Shown: positions 16,539-25,627 of the stretch, piece by piece
How positions within the stretch are numbered: the stretch's first letter is position 1
Layout of the letters: every line of letters begins with the position of its first letter
Assembly (NCBI GenBank): GCA_951812625.1
Contig: CATOSP010000002.1
Location: 784,880 to 848,879, forward strand
Length of the DNA stretch: 64,000 nt
Direction of reading: 5' to 3'
DNA from: an uncultured Dehalococcoidia bacterium
GTDB taxonomy: Bacteria > Chloroflexota > Dehalococcoidia > Lucifugimonadales > UBA3495
Translations under genes and position numbers: made by a program
The notes under the pieces: generated by a model
The model's input: only the letters and a program-made list of their open reading frames with translations
Told to the model about the DNA's origin: nothing
The model's database searches: none

Positions 16539-17162
16539 ATGCTTAACGGGTTTGATCTGACCTTGGAAGACCGGCTTCGGAGAGCCGAAGAGGCTGAGGA
16601 TGAGATGCAGCGACTTGAACCCATGGCCGCCGAGGCCCCAAGACTACGGGCTACGAAGGCGAAAATCGAGAAGAGGCAGGCACAGGAGAAGGCGAAAGAG
16701 GCCCTGATGGGGAATGTTGTCACCTCCGTAGAGTCGGCCTCTAGTCGCCAGGCCGAGATACCACAGCTTCTTGACGGAGCCGGAAGGGCTATCAGAGATC
16801 TTTACGACGCTCTCCGGGAGATCGATCGCCTGCGCAGAGAGGCAACCGATTGCCTTACCAGAGTCGATCGCATCGACTATGAGATCGAATTGGAGGAACG
16901 CCAGGATCTCGAGGAGGCTAATGACAGAGATACTCGCGGGTTGGCCTACGCCATAGCCGCGCAGCACGGAGATACTCGGGTAAAGAGCATGTTGAACCAA
17001 TTGGACCCCGACTTTGGGTTTGTAAACGGCTGCGACCTGACCAACGCCATGGTTCGTGATACTCTTAGATTCGTGATGAGTCACGCCCTTTCGGCCCCCA
17101 ATATGGAACTTGAAGAGTATGAGCAAGCCATGGAGGAGGCGATGGAGCAGGCAGCTTGCTAA
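16539..17162 (+). CDS. Hypothetical coiled-coil protein
   Basis: I do not recognise this 207-residue protein. Its start at ATG 16539 has a GGAGGTG site, and composition fits a real gene. Residues 1-70 are a charged helix with heptad character (LEDRLRRAEEAEDEMQRLE, then AKIEKRQAQEKAKEAL). Residues about 85-135 form a second helix rich in Arg and Glu. The C-terminal third is less repetitive (SMLNQLDPDFGFVNG) and ends in a Glu/Met-rich helix with a final Cys. There is no signal peptide or membrane segment. It could be a structural or phage-derived protein; no neighbour clarifies its role. Confidence 0.6.
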   Translation: MLNGFDLTLEDRLRRAEEAEDEMQRLEPMAAEAPRLRATKAKIEKRQAQEKAKEALMGNVVTSVESASSRQAEIPQLLDGAGRAIRDLYDALREIDRLRREATDCLTRVDRIDYEIELEERQDLEEANDRDTRGLAYAIAAQHGDTRVKSMLNQLDPDFGFVNGCDLTNAMVRDTLRFVMSHALSAPNMELEEYEQAMEEAMEQAAC

Positions 17163-17286
17163 TGCCTCTATGACTAGCCACCGATTTTCGCAACCAGAGC
17201 ATCCGGCTATCGATCGGGCAACCGCTAGTCTACGGTTACCCGATTTGCGATAATCGGGCGAACCTGATGAATGGACCGAAGCCACT

Positions 17287-18297
17287 ATGAAATTCGGCAT
17301 ATACAGTTCCATCGCGGACCCGCCCGCCGGGGAACACCTGGACCAGGCAGTGGACGAGGTAATCGAGGAGGCGCAACTGGCCGAGGAGACCGGGTTTGAT
17401 TCCTGTTTCTTCGGCGAGCATCACCAGGACAGAGACGGGTTCCTCCCATCACCGCTGATCGTTGCAACTGCGGTCGCCGCCCGCACGAGCAAGCTGAACG
17501 TGGGAACGTCGGTGATCCTCCTGCCACTCCATCACCCGGTCGGCATGGCCGAGGACGTGACCACGCTCGACATCGTCTCCAAAGGACGGCTTATCCTGGG
17601 TGTGGGATTGGGGTACCAACCGGCTGACTTCAGGGCTTTTGGTGTGCCGATAAACGAGAGGGTTGGCAGGTTCGAGGAGTCGATCGAGATCATCCGCCGC
17701 TCATGGAATGATGAAGCATTCTCCTTTCATGGGAAGCACTTTGATTTGGAGGGCCTCCACGTCCGACCCGCTCCGTACACTCCAAGCGGGCCGCCACTTT
17801 GGATCGGTGCCAGTACCGTTCTCGGCGCGCGCCGGGCGGGCAGGCTGGCCGACGGCTTCGTCGCGGGGCCTAGTACGGATATGGCGGGTACCCATCGCCT
17901 TCTCGACGCCTACCGGCAGGCGGCAGTCGACGCGGGCCGGGAGCCACGGATAGTCCTGATGCGCGATGCTTGGGTCGCTGGCAGCCGGGCCGAGGCAGAG
18001 GAGATCTACGGTCCGGAGGTAGTGGCAGCTTACAAGTACTATTGGAGGAACGGTCTCTCAGAGTTCAGGAGCATCGCCTCCGAGTCGGACATCACTCTGG
18101 ACCGGGTAGCTCGCGACAGGTTGGTCCTGGGCAATCCGGAAGAATGTGCCGAGGAGTTCCGCAGATGGAACGAGGAGACCGGTGCCGATTACTTCCTGCT
18201 GCGTCTCCGCCATGCTCACTCGGGCGGCCCTCCCCACCACCGGATAATGAATGCCATTTCAACTTTTGGCGAGTCTGTAATCCCTTATTGCAGTTAG
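17287..18297 (+). CDS. LLM-class flavin-dependent oxidoreductase
   Basis: A 336-residue luciferase-like monooxygenase. MKFGIYSSIADPP starts the TIM barrel; ETGFDSCFFGEHH, the VAARTSKLNVGTSVILLPLHHP strand-loop and GRLILGVGLGYQPADF are typical of FMN- or F420-dependent members. LWIGASTVLGARRAGRLADG follows and the C-terminus matches NPEECAEEFRRW. The family oxidises long-chain, aromatic or sulfonated substrates or, in F420 users, transfers hydride; the substrate cannot be read from sequence. The next gene, an enoyl-CoA hydratase-like protein, starts 34 bases later, so they may share a transcript and a degradative pathway. Confidence 0.85.
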   Translation: MKFGIYSSIADPPAGEHLDQAVDEVIEEAQLAEETGFDSCFFGEHHQDRDGFLPSPLIVATAVAARTSKLNVGTSVILLPLHHPVGMAEDVTTLDIVSKGRLILGVGLGYQPADFRAFGVPINERVGRFEESIEIIRRSWNDEAFSFHGKHFDLEGLHVRPAPYTPSGPPLWIGASTVLGARRAGRLADGFVAGPSTDMAGTHRLLDAYRQAAVDAGREPRIVLMRDAWVAGSRAEAEEIYGPEVVAAYKYYWRNGLSEFRSIASESDITLDRVARDRLVLGNPEECAEEFRRWNEETGADYFLLRLRHAHSGGPPHHRIMNAISTFGESVIPYCS

Positions 18298-18331
18298 CGA
18301 ACCGCTCTGGTGAAGTCGAGGAGGTGAAATC

Positions 18332-19105
18332 ATGCCCACCTTCGATGAATATGCAGATAAATACCAGCACGTCCGAATGGTACGCGGGGACGGCATTTTG
18401 CAAATAACCTTCCATACTGACGGAGACAGCCTGCAATGGGGGGGCGGGCCCCATGAAGAACTTCCTCGGGCATTCCGCGACATAGGTTCTGACCGAGAGA
18501 ACCGGGTGGTGATCATGACCGGGACGGGTGACGCCTTTACCGGGCCGCCAGGCACCCGGGCCTCCCGACCCCGCCGGGCGCCGGCTGAGTGGGACAGGAC
18601 TTACTGGGAGGGCAAACAGCTATTGATGAGCCTGTTGGACATCGAAGTCCCGATGATCAGCGCCATCAATGGGCCAGCCCTGCGCCACTCCGAGCTGCCC
18701 CTGCTGTGCGACATCGTCTTGGCGGCGGACGCGGCTTCCTTTCAGGACTCGGGGCATTTCATCAACGGGCTGATTCCTGGGGACGGGATGCACATCATCT
18801 ATCCCCTGTTGCTGGGGTTGAACCGGGGACGCTACTTCTTGTTGACCGGGCAGACTCTGGATGCACGTCAGGCGCTTGACTTGGGGTTGGTCAGCGAGGT
18901 CCTGCCACGGGAACGGCTCTTGCCTAGGGCGTGGGAACTCGCGGAGAAACTGTCCGAGCAGTCAGACCTGGTGCTTCGTTACAGTCGCGTGCTCCTCACT
19001 CAGTACCTCAAACGCCAGATGCAGGACTTGCTCGGTTACGGGCTGGCGCTGGAAGGGCTGGGGTCTGCTGATTCGGCCATAGGCACCGATACGGCAGACA
19101 GTTGA
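18332..19105 (+). CDS. Enoyl-CoA hydratase/isomerase family protein, divergent active site
   Basis: A 257-residue crotonase-fold protein with an excellent AGGAGGTG ribosome site. The fold is clear from RENRVVIMTGTGDAFTG, PMISAINGPALRHSEL, CDIVLAADAASFQDSG, the LLTGQTLDARQALDLGLV segment and the C-terminal helices. The Gly-rich oxyanion loop of hydratases is replaced by Arg-His-Ser; the Glu equivalent to crotonase Glu144 is kept (SEL), but the second catalytic Glu (Glu164, in PEI) is replaced within DSGH. Ordinary hydration is therefore unlikely. It may be a hydrolase or C-C lyase within the superfamily. The CoA-binding part of the fold is retained. Confidence 0.82.
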   Translation: MPTFDEYADKYQHVRMVRGDGILQITFHTDGDSLQWGGGPHEELPRAFRDIGSDRENRVVIMTGTGDAFTGPPGTRASRPRRAPAEWDRTYWEGKQLLMSLLDIEVPMISAINGPALRHSELPLLCDIVLAADAASFQDSGHFINGLIPGDGMHIIYPLLLGLNRGRYFLLTGQTLDARQALDLGLVSEVLPRERLLPRAWELAEKLSEQSDLVLRYSRVLLTQYLKRQMQDLLGYGLALEGLGSADSAIGTDTADS

Positions 19106-19262
19106 CGCACCAGCCATACCGCGTACTCGATTTCGGAATACTACATCCCGATTGGTGATTGCGTCCTGTTCAGCCGCAAATTACCGTTGGGGCGCCTGAA
19201 GGAGACCGTCATTCCTCCAGGACTCATGAACACTTGAAAATGCGTTCCCATTCTGTCAAGAT

Positions 19263-20177
19263 ATGGCCATGCGTATAGGAGCTTTTGAACTCAATGAGCC
19301 GGTTCCCGATCTGATAGACCCTCACGTTTTTGCCATGATCCGCCCTTGGGTTGACGTGGGGAGCGTGGGGACCCTGACCCTGAACAGGTTGGAGAGATAC
19401 CTGGGTTCCAAGGAACTGGGCAAGCTGTCACGGCCCGGCACATTCTTTGACTTTACCCGGTACCGGCCCACTATGCGCAACGTGGACGGACGCCGGGAAG
19501 TCAAGATTCCCAACAGCATCATACGCTACGCCAAGACGGAGAACGGCCCGGACTACCTGTTCTTCCACCTCCTTGAGCCTCACTCCAACGGGGAGGACTA
19601 CACCGATTCCATCTTGAAACTGGTCAATCACTTCAACGTCAAGAGGTACTGTCGCGTCGGTGCAATGTACGATGCGGTGCCCCATACTCGGCCATTGTTG
19701 GTAACCGGCTCTCTAGGCTCGGTGCCGCAAATTAGACCGGTGACCAACTTCAAGGTGCGACGCAGTACCTATCAGGGCCCTACTACGATAATGAATCTGT
19801 TGTCGGAGGGGGTGGAAAGCTCCGAGATCGAGTCCATAAACTTCATGGTCCACCTGCCCCAATACGTGCAGTTGGAAGAGGACTATGCCGGCACCTCCCG
19901 AATGATAGAGGTTCTATCCTCGGTGTACGAAGGTATACCGGCGGACCTTGCCCCGGTGCGACGGGGACAACGGCAGTACCGCGAGTTGAATTCCACCGTG
20001 GAGCGTAACTCGGAGTTAAAGGACCTGATCCGGCAGATGGAAGCCTATTACGATGCCCAACTGGACTCGGAGGAGTCCAAGAGCGAGGAGCCTGCAACCA
20101 CTGCAGACCTCTCGCCCGAGATTGAAAGGTTCCTCAGCGAGTTGGGCGAGCGCTTGGACACCGATAGGGAAGAATAG
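19263..20177 (+). CDS. PAC2-family protein
   Basis: A 304-residue protein. AFELNEPVPDLIDPHVFAMI and then the run NRLERYLGSKELGKL, PGTFFDFTRYRP and FHLLEPHSNG match the PAC2 (proteasome-assembly-chaperone-like) fold. Bacterial members of this purine-phosphorylase-like fold are common in Chloroflexota and Actinobacteria, partly as ATP-grasp-associated proteins. VGAMYDAVPHTRPLLVTG is the usual core. The last 60 residues are acidic and coiled. No proteasome gene occurs in the window, so a chaperone role is not supported by context. The gene appears to stand alone, with 157 bases before it and a long gap after it. Confidence 0.72.
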   Translation: MAMRIGAFELNEPVPDLIDPHVFAMIRPWVDVGSVGTLTLNRLERYLGSKELGKLSRPGTFFDFTRYRPTMRNVDGRREVKIPNSIIRYAKTENGPDYLFFHLLEPHSNGEDYTDSILKLVNHFNVKRYCRVGAMYDAVPHTRPLLVTGSLGSVPQIRPVTNFKVRRSTYQGPTTIMNLLSEGVESSEIESINFMVHLPQYVQLEEDYAGTSRMIEVLSSVYEGIPADLAPVRRGQRQYRELNSTVERNSELKDLIRQMEAYYDAQLDSEESKSEEPATTADLSPEIERFLSELGERLDTDREE

Positions 20178-20336
20178 CCCTCTACCCAGACCGGGGTAGC
20201 CGCCCCTCACCGCTCCCAACTACCATCTACGCCCCCCTGTAAACTCTCACGTTGGTATGCCGTTAGAGCCGAGACTTGGAGCCTCCCGGCCCGATCAGGG
20301 CAGGAATCCATGGGTGCCCCAGCAGACCCTGCTCCA

Positions 20337-20760
20337 CTGACACTTACCTCTTTCCAACCCCTGAGGTACTCCTTATCATGTCCTCTAACGCTCAGTTTTC
20401 GCATCATTCCCCGGCCGGGACCAAAATCCAAACTAACAGTGAGGGCAGAAATATGCCATGCCAACAAAGCCGCGTGTAGTCTCGGCAAACCCCGCTGGTA
20501 GTCCGAGACGTGCGAAAATGAGAATAATAGACCGGAAATGGCAGGGAAATCAGAATTATTTCCGGTAGGCTTCTGGTCGTACAGAGCAAACACCGGAATC
20601 ATTCTCCACCACCGTCCTAACCAGTACCTGATCCTCGCTGGTGGTCGCAATTTGGGCGATAGTGAAGGGTAATTGGTGGAAAAGTGAAATTTCCCGACCC
20701 CAACCCAGCAGTGAGCTGGAATGTCCGGAAATGACCGGGACCATGGAATTTTCGCCGCCG
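20337..20760 (+). repeat. Dispersed intergenic repeat, copy B (in gene-free stretch 20178-20894)
   Basis: Block 1 (20337-20385) begins CTGACACTTACCTCTTTCC and runs through a TATCAT, closely matching 4459-4507. A diverged second block (about 20508-20570) has GCGAAAATGAG and two ATTATTTCCGG-like words, and a third (20717-20755) contains TGTCCGGAAATGACCGG as in copy A. A long minus-strand ORF through this stretch lacks a ribosome site and any recognisable domain and is probably chance. No other feature is certain here. Confidence 0.5.
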
Positions 20761-20894
20761 GTGACCCTGACCACCTGAAATGGAATCCCACCTCGTATGC
20801 TCGCATATTTGCGTTGGCAGTGTAGTGGGGATATGCTAGTGGAGCACCTTCGAGAGACGGCAGGTTATCCACACATCACTGGCAGGTAACACGC

Positions 20895-21959
20895 ATGGCC
20901 ACCTTTGAGAACAGTTCTGGAAGCAACAGAGGCGTTATATTCTCCGGAATGCGTCCCACGGGACAATTGCATTTGGGCAACTACCTGGGAGCGTTGGAAA
21001 ACTGGGTAACGTTGCAGTCAGACTATAGTTGCATCTACTGCATCGTTGACGTTCATGCACTCACGACGATCGAGACGGGAGAGGAAGCAGCAGAGATCCA
21101 GCCCAACATCGAGCAGATGGCCCTCGACTGGCTTGCGGCCGGAATTGACCCGGAGGAAAGTATAGTCTTCGTGCAGTCCCACGTGCCGGAGGTAATGACC
21201 CTGCACTCGCTGCTCAGCATGGTCACCCCCCTGAGTTGGCTCATGCGGGTGCCTACCCTGAAGGAGAGGGTGAGGCAGGGTGACGAGCCGGAGGATAGCG
21301 TCACTGACGATGAGTTTGTAGACCCAGGCCTGGTCAACTATGGGCTGGTAGGATACCCGGTGCTCCAGACTGCGGACATCATTCTCTACAAGGCGGACAC
21401 GGTGCCGGTGGGCCAGGACCAGGTGCCTCACCTTGAGCTGGCGCGGGAAATAGTGCGACGGTTCAACAATCGCTTCGGGGACACATTCCCCGAGCCGCAG
21501 GCCAAGCTGACCGAAGTACCTCTGATACTCGGGCTAGACGGTCAGCATAAGATGAGCAAGTCTCTGGACAATCATATTGAGTTAGCCGCGTCTCCGGAGG
21601 AGACCACGCGCCGGGTGCTGACCGCCTTCACCGACCCCCAGAGGCAACGCCGCAGCGACCCGGGCCGTCCCGAGGTCTGCAACGTCTACAGTCTGCACAA
21701 TATCTTCAGCCCGGAGACTGAGACCCGCACTGTATTCGAAGAGTGCGTCACCGCACTTCGCGGGTGCGTGGACTGCAAGCGGCATCTCGCCGGGAGCATT
21801 AACACCTACCTTGCTGAGCTGCGCGATAAGCGCCAGGAGTTCCAGCGGCGGCCCGGCTACGTCCGGGAGGTACTGGCCTATGGTGCGGAAAGGGCGCGGG
21901 TCGTCGCCAGGCGGACCATCGAGGAAGTCTACGACAGGATGGGGCTGGTCGGCCGCTAG
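20895..21959 (+). CDS. trpS: Tryptophan--tRNA ligase
   Basis: A 354-residue class I synthetase that charges tRNA-Trp with tryptophan. The ATP site carries GQLHLGNYLGAL as its HIGH-like motif and KMSKSLDN as the KMSKS loop. SGMRPTG at the start, the D-x-HALTT region, QTADIILYKAD and VPVGQDQVPHLELAREI are family hallmarks. Length is slightly above the common 330-340 residues, with a charged insertion PEDSVTDDEFVD near residue 135. The start has an AGGTAA-like site. The inositol monophosphatase gene follows after 26 bases and may be cotranscribed. Confidence 0.97.
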   Translation: MATFENSSGSNRGVIFSGMRPTGQLHLGNYLGALENWVTLQSDYSCIYCIVDVHALTTIETGEEAAEIQPNIEQMALDWLAAGIDPEESIVFVQSHVPEVMTLHSLLSMVTPLSWLMRVPTLKERVRQGDEPEDSVTDDEFVDPGLVNYGLVGYPVLQTADIILYKADTVPVGQDQVPHLELAREIVRRFNNRFGDTFPEPQAKLTEVPLILGLDGQHKMSKSLDNHIELAASPEETTRRVLTAFTDPQRQRRSDPGRPEVCNVYSLHNIFSPETETRTVFEECVTALRGCVDCKRHLAGSINTYLAELRDKRQEFQRRPGYVREVLAYGAERARVVARRTIEEVYDRMGLVGR

Positions 21960-21985
21960 GCCACCGCCTGTAAACCAGGAATGAA

Positions 21986-22813
21986 ATGACTTCTGCACCT
22001 CAACCCCAAGTACCCACCTCCCGGACTGGCCGCCAGGCTATGGACGTTGTGACCGAGGCCGCTCGTATCGCCGGGCAGATCATATCGGACCGGTTCCACA
22101 CCTCCCTGCAGGTCAGTTTCAAGGGCCGGGCCGATGTCGTAACCGACGTGGACCTCGCCGCCGAAAAGGCCGTTTTGGAACTGCTGAGGGACGAGTACCC
22201 CGACTTCGGAGTCTTGGCCGAGGAGTCCAGCCCAGTAGACACCGGTTCCCCCTATACTTGGGTCGTAGATCCTCTGGACGGCACCCGCAACTACTCAATG
22301 GGGGTGCCCCACTTCTGTACAGTGGTCGCCCTCGCGCACTACGGGGAAACGGTGCTTGGCGTGACCTACGACCCCGTGCGCGAGGAGATGTTCATCGCCG
22401 AGGTAGGTAAGGGGGCAACGGTCAACGGACGCCCGCTGGCGGTCTCGGAAAAGGAAGATATCGAGTCAGCGGTCGTAGCGTTTGATTTGGGGTACGTGGA
22501 TGAGAAGGCAGGGGTGGCCCTGGACATGATAAGGTCCTTCTGGCCCAATATCCAGGGGTTTCGGCTGATGGGATCGTCGGCCTTGGGTATGGCTTATGCT
22601 GCGGCAGGCAGGGTTGACCTGTACTTCCACCACGCTCTGTCTCCTTGGGACACCGTTTCCGGCCTGCTCCTGGCGCGGGAGGCTGGCGGCGAAGTGGTAG
22701 ACCGGCAGGGTGAGCGGGCAGGGCTGCACACCCCCAGCGTGATCGCGTCCAGCCCCCGGCTCATCCAGAGCTTCCTGCAGGCCACCGAAGGTCACCCGTG
22801 GAGGCAGGGTTAG
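21986..22813 (+). CDS. Inositol monophosphatase family protein
   Basis: A 275-residue Mg-dependent phosphatase. Metal-binding motifs are intact: Glu-Glu in LAEESSPVD, the WVVDPLDGTRNYSMG core, and WDTVSGLLLAREAGG near residue 215. The substrate may be inositol-1-phosphate, fructose-1,6-bisphosphate or PAP; these subfamilies are hard to separate by eye. The presence of an inositol-1-phosphate synthase at 48367-49458 makes inositol phosphate plausible. Cytoplasmic. The gene runs in the direction of trpS, and ends 64 bases before the convergent MFS gene. Confidence 0.9.
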   Translation: MTSAPQPQVPTSRTGRQAMDVVTEAARIAGQIISDRFHTSLQVSFKGRADVVTDVDLAAEKAVLELLRDEYPDFGVLAEESSPVDTGSPYTWVVDPLDGTRNYSMGVPHFCTVVALAHYGETVLGVTYDPVREEMFIAEVGKGATVNGRPLAVSEKEDIESAVVAFDLGYVDEKAGVALDMIRSFWPNIQGFRLMGSSALGMAYAAAGRVDLYFHHALSPWDTVSGLLLAREAGGEVVDRQGERAGLHTPSVIASSPRLIQSFLQATEGHPWRQG

Positions 22814-22877
22814 GCGCATAATCCATCCTCCAATAACAAGGGTGACCTAGTTCCCACCCACGTGGCGCTTGTGCCCT

Positions 22878-24110
22878 CTAAGGCAGATGCCTGATTTTGG
22901 GAAGCCGGATCGCCGTGACTGCGCTGACGGTGGCTAGGATAGCTCCGTTTATCATGAGGGCGCCCGGGGCACCTAGAAAGGACGCCACCGAGCCTACTCC
23001 AAGATGCCCCACTGGCGCGAGGCCGATGCTCAGCACCCAGGAGCCCATAGCTCGCCCCCGTTCCTCATCGGCAACGTTGTCCTGCATCATCGTCTTGTAT
23101 AGCGTGTCCACGGCCATTGCGCAGGCATTAACGACCAGAAGCACTCCCAGGAAGATGTAGAGGTTGTCTGCCAGTGAGAAGGCCATTAGCCCACAACCGA
23201 AGCCTCCGGCGATCAGGAACATCATAAGCCCCTTCTTGCGGATGTTGCCGAAACCGGCCAGCAACCACAGTCCCAACAGCCCTCCCGCCTGCCGCATCGC
23301 GGTCATCACCCCGAGCCCAGTTGCTCCCACACCGAGCACATCTTTGGCAAACACGGGGAGCAGCGTCATATGGGTGAACCCGAATACCTCGGTTACGGCG
23401 GTCAACACCATCAGGATCATCAGGACTTCGTTCCGCCGTACCAGCTTGATGTATCCCATCAGGTTCTGAAGCACAGGTTCAGAGGCAGGACGATCCGAAC
23501 GTCCCGGGTTGCGGATGATCAGGACCACTAAAGCGGAAGCCAGGTAGCAGACGCCGATGGCAACGAACTGCCACCCTGGCCCTATGGTTTCCAGAAGTGC
23601 GCCGGACACCAGCGAACCTGCGATGCCTCCGCCCTGGTTCGCCATCGCGCCGAGAGCTAGGCCGTTCAAGGCAAACCCAGGGCCGACGATATCGTAGGTG
23701 AAAGCTTGGCGTATGGTTATCCCAAACGCCATCTGCGTCCCTAGGACGATTACCAGAAGGATAACGACCCAAACGTTGGTGACGCCAACCAAGAGCAGGG
23801 TAGCCATAATTGACGCCGCTGCCACTGCGCCCAGGGTCCCCGCTACCATCAGTATGCGCCTGTCCCAGCGGTCTGCAATCACCCCGGATAGGATGCCTAA
23901 CAGGAAAAAGGGGAGCATCCGGGCTGCGGCGCTGACGCCTAGGATGAACTCCGAATCGGTTAGCTCAAATACAAGCCAGCCGACGGACACCTGTTCCATG
24001 CCGGTGCCTAAGGCGTAAAGGACTGTGGACACCCAAAGCAACCGGAAGTCTCTGAAGCGGAAGGAGGCAGCCCAAGCCCCGTGATTCAGGATCTGGGCTA
24101 TCGATGCCAT
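22878..24110 (-). CDS. MFS transporter (MFS_3-like)
   Basis: A 410-residue membrane protein with about twelve hydrophobic helices. The N-terminus FRFRDFRLLWVSTVLYALG and the first-loop motif GVIADRWDRR between helices 2 and 3 are typical of the major facilitator superfamily, close to the EntS/multidrug exporter group. The central loop (near residue 190) is Arg/Pro-rich. An exporter of small hydrophobic compounds is likely, driven by proton gradient. Thirty bases of spacing separate it from the CaiB/BaiF gene upstream on the same strand, so they may be coexpressed. A second MFS gene lies at 60381. Confidence 0.88.
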   Translation of the reverse strand: MASIAQILNHGAWAASFRFRDFRLLWVSTVLYALGTGMEQVSVGWLVFELTDSEFILGVSAAARMLPFFLLGILSGVIADRWDRRILMVAGTLGAVAAASIMATLLLVGVTNVWVVILLVIVLGTQMAFGITIRQAFTYDIVGPGFALNGLALGAMANQGGGIAGSLVSGALLETIGPGWQFVAIGVCYLASALVVLIIRNPGRSDRPASEPVLQNLMGYIKLVRRNEVLMILMVLTAVTEVFGFTHMTLLPVFAKDVLGVGATGLGVMTAMRQAGGLLGLWLLAGFGNIRKKGLMMFLIAGGFGCGLMAFSLADNLYIFLGVLLVVNACAMAVDTLYKTMMQDNVADEERGRAMGSWVLSIGLAPVGHLGVGSVASFLGAPGALMINGAILATVSAVTAIRLPKIRHLP

Positions 24111-24138
24111 AACAAGGGTCGCCGGTTACGCCTAATGA

Positions 24139-25362
24139 TCATGGCACGTGGACCACACCGGCCCTTGCCAGATCCTCGATCTCTTGCTCAGACAAACCGG
24201 ACCCCAGCAATACTTCCCGGCTGTGCTGACCAAGTTCAGGAGCCCGTCTGCGGATGCTCCCCGGAGTTTCGGAAAGCTTTACCGGAACGCCAATGTTATG
24301 CAGCGTACCAAGTTCCGGGTCTTCCATGTCGACCATCATCTCGCGGGCTTTGACCTGCGGGTTCTGATACACTTGCTCCATGTCGTAGATCGGACCTACA
24401 ACCACACCGGCAGCGGTGAGAGTGTCAACCCAGTGAGCGGTCGATTCCCGGCTGAAAGTCTCCTCCAGCAATGCTGCCAGTTCCGCCTCTCTGGCCTTGC
24501 GGTCTCCCGGCAGCTTGAACCGGGGGTCTTCAATCAAAGAGTCCTGGCCGATAGCTCTGCAAAGCTGCTCCCACGTTGGCTGAGTCGCCGAGCCGATGTT
24601 AATGTACCCGTCCCTCGTGCGTAGAGCTTGATAGGGGGCGGCAACCCGGTGGGCGGAACCCAGCGGGCCAGGCACCTCCCCGTCGGCAAAGTATCCGGAA
24701 GACTCCCAGATCGTGTATGAAATGCCCGCCTCCAAGAGTGAAGTGTCAACCATCTGGCCCTGTCCGGTCTTCTGGGCGTGGATATAAGCACAGAGGATGC
24801 CGTTGGCTGCAAGTAGGCCGGCGGATATATCGGTGATGGGCACGCCTACCTTGGCCGGAGGGCCGCCGGGGTGCCCGGTGATGCTCATCAGCCCGCTCAT
24901 ACCCTGAGCGATGAGGTCAAACCCGCCTTGGTCCTTGTAGGGTCCGGTGCTGCCGAACCCTGAAATAGTGCAGTAGACCAGGCTCGGTTTCACGCGGGCC
25001 AATTCGGGGTAGGCCAACCCCAGCCGTTCCATCACGCCGGGACGAAAGTTCTCCACCACCACATCGGCACGGTCCACCAGCCTCTTGAACACCGACTGCC
25101 CAACCTCGCTGCGCAGGTCGAGCACCAAGCTGCGCTTATTGCGGTTGGCGGCCATGAAACCGGCCGAGTTGCTGCCCAGGAACGGGGGGCCCATGCGGCG
25201 GTTGTCGTCCCCTCCTGCCGGCTTCTCAACCTTGATGACGTCGGCACCCATGTCAGCCAGCATCATCGTGCATACCGGGCCTGCCATGATCTGAGTCAAA
25301 TCGAGCACCACCACACCAGAAAGGGCTAGGTATCCTTCGCCAGTCTGCATGTCATTTCTCAC
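24139..25362 (-). CDS. CaiB/BaiF family CoA-transferase
   Basis: A 407-residue class III CoA-transferase, moving CoA between carboxylic acids. The N-terminus LSGVVVLDLTQIMAGPVCTM, then DMGADVIKVEKPAGGD and the RNKRSLVLDLRS segment are diagnostic; GQMVDTSLLEAG supplies the Asp that forms the acyl anhydride. GFDLIAQGMSGLMS and TPGSIRRRAPELGQHS are also conserved. The start is GTG 25362 (an ATG four codons on is possible; neither has a strong ribosome site). The substrate is unclear; relatives act on formate/oxalate, carnitine, bile acids or succinate. The neighbouring MFS gene could move the substrate, which is inference. Confidence 0.93.
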   Translation of the reverse strand: MRNDMQTGEGYLALSGVVVLDLTQIMAGPVCTMMLADMGADVIKVEKPAGGDDNRRMGPPFLGSNSAGFMAANRNKRSLVLDLRSEVGQSVFKRLVDRADVVVENFRPGVMERLGLAYPELARVKPSLVYCTISGFGSTGPYKDQGGFDLIAQGMSGLMSITGHPGGPPAKVGVPITDISAGLLAANGILCAYIHAQKTGQGQMVDTSLLEAGISYTIWESSGYFADGEVPGPLGSAHRVAAPYQALRTRDGYINIGSATQPTWEQLCRAIGQDSLIEDPRFKLPGDRKAREAELAALLEETFSRESTAHWVDTLTAAGVVVGPIYDMEQVYQNPQVKAREMMVDMEDPELGTLHNIGVPVKLSETPGSIRRRAPELGQHSREVLLGSGLSEQEIEDLARAGVVHVP

Positions 25363-25627
25363 ATTTTCATTGATATGGGATGACAGGCCGAGCGGATCGA
25401 GTAAATTCTTGACTGGAATCCATCAGCGGTCAATCATGCCTAGACCTCGTTGACCGCGTGGGGTTGCCTTGCTCCACCGGCATCCAAGTATACTAGAGGG
25501 GACGTTGGCCCGTCCCTGATTCGGGGGTGTGGTTGTTGTGGTCAATGGGAGACTGGGTTGGTTCATACAACCGAGAAATCCGGTCGAATCAGGTCAGCGA
25601 TTGAGGACTTCCCCAAGGAGGTTGAGG

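Noticed and set aside
20207-20872. A 221-codon minus-strand ORF filling the gap before trpS
   Set aside because: It runs through repeat copy B, starts without a ribosome site, and shows no domain. A chance open frame in GC-rich repeat sequence is more likely.
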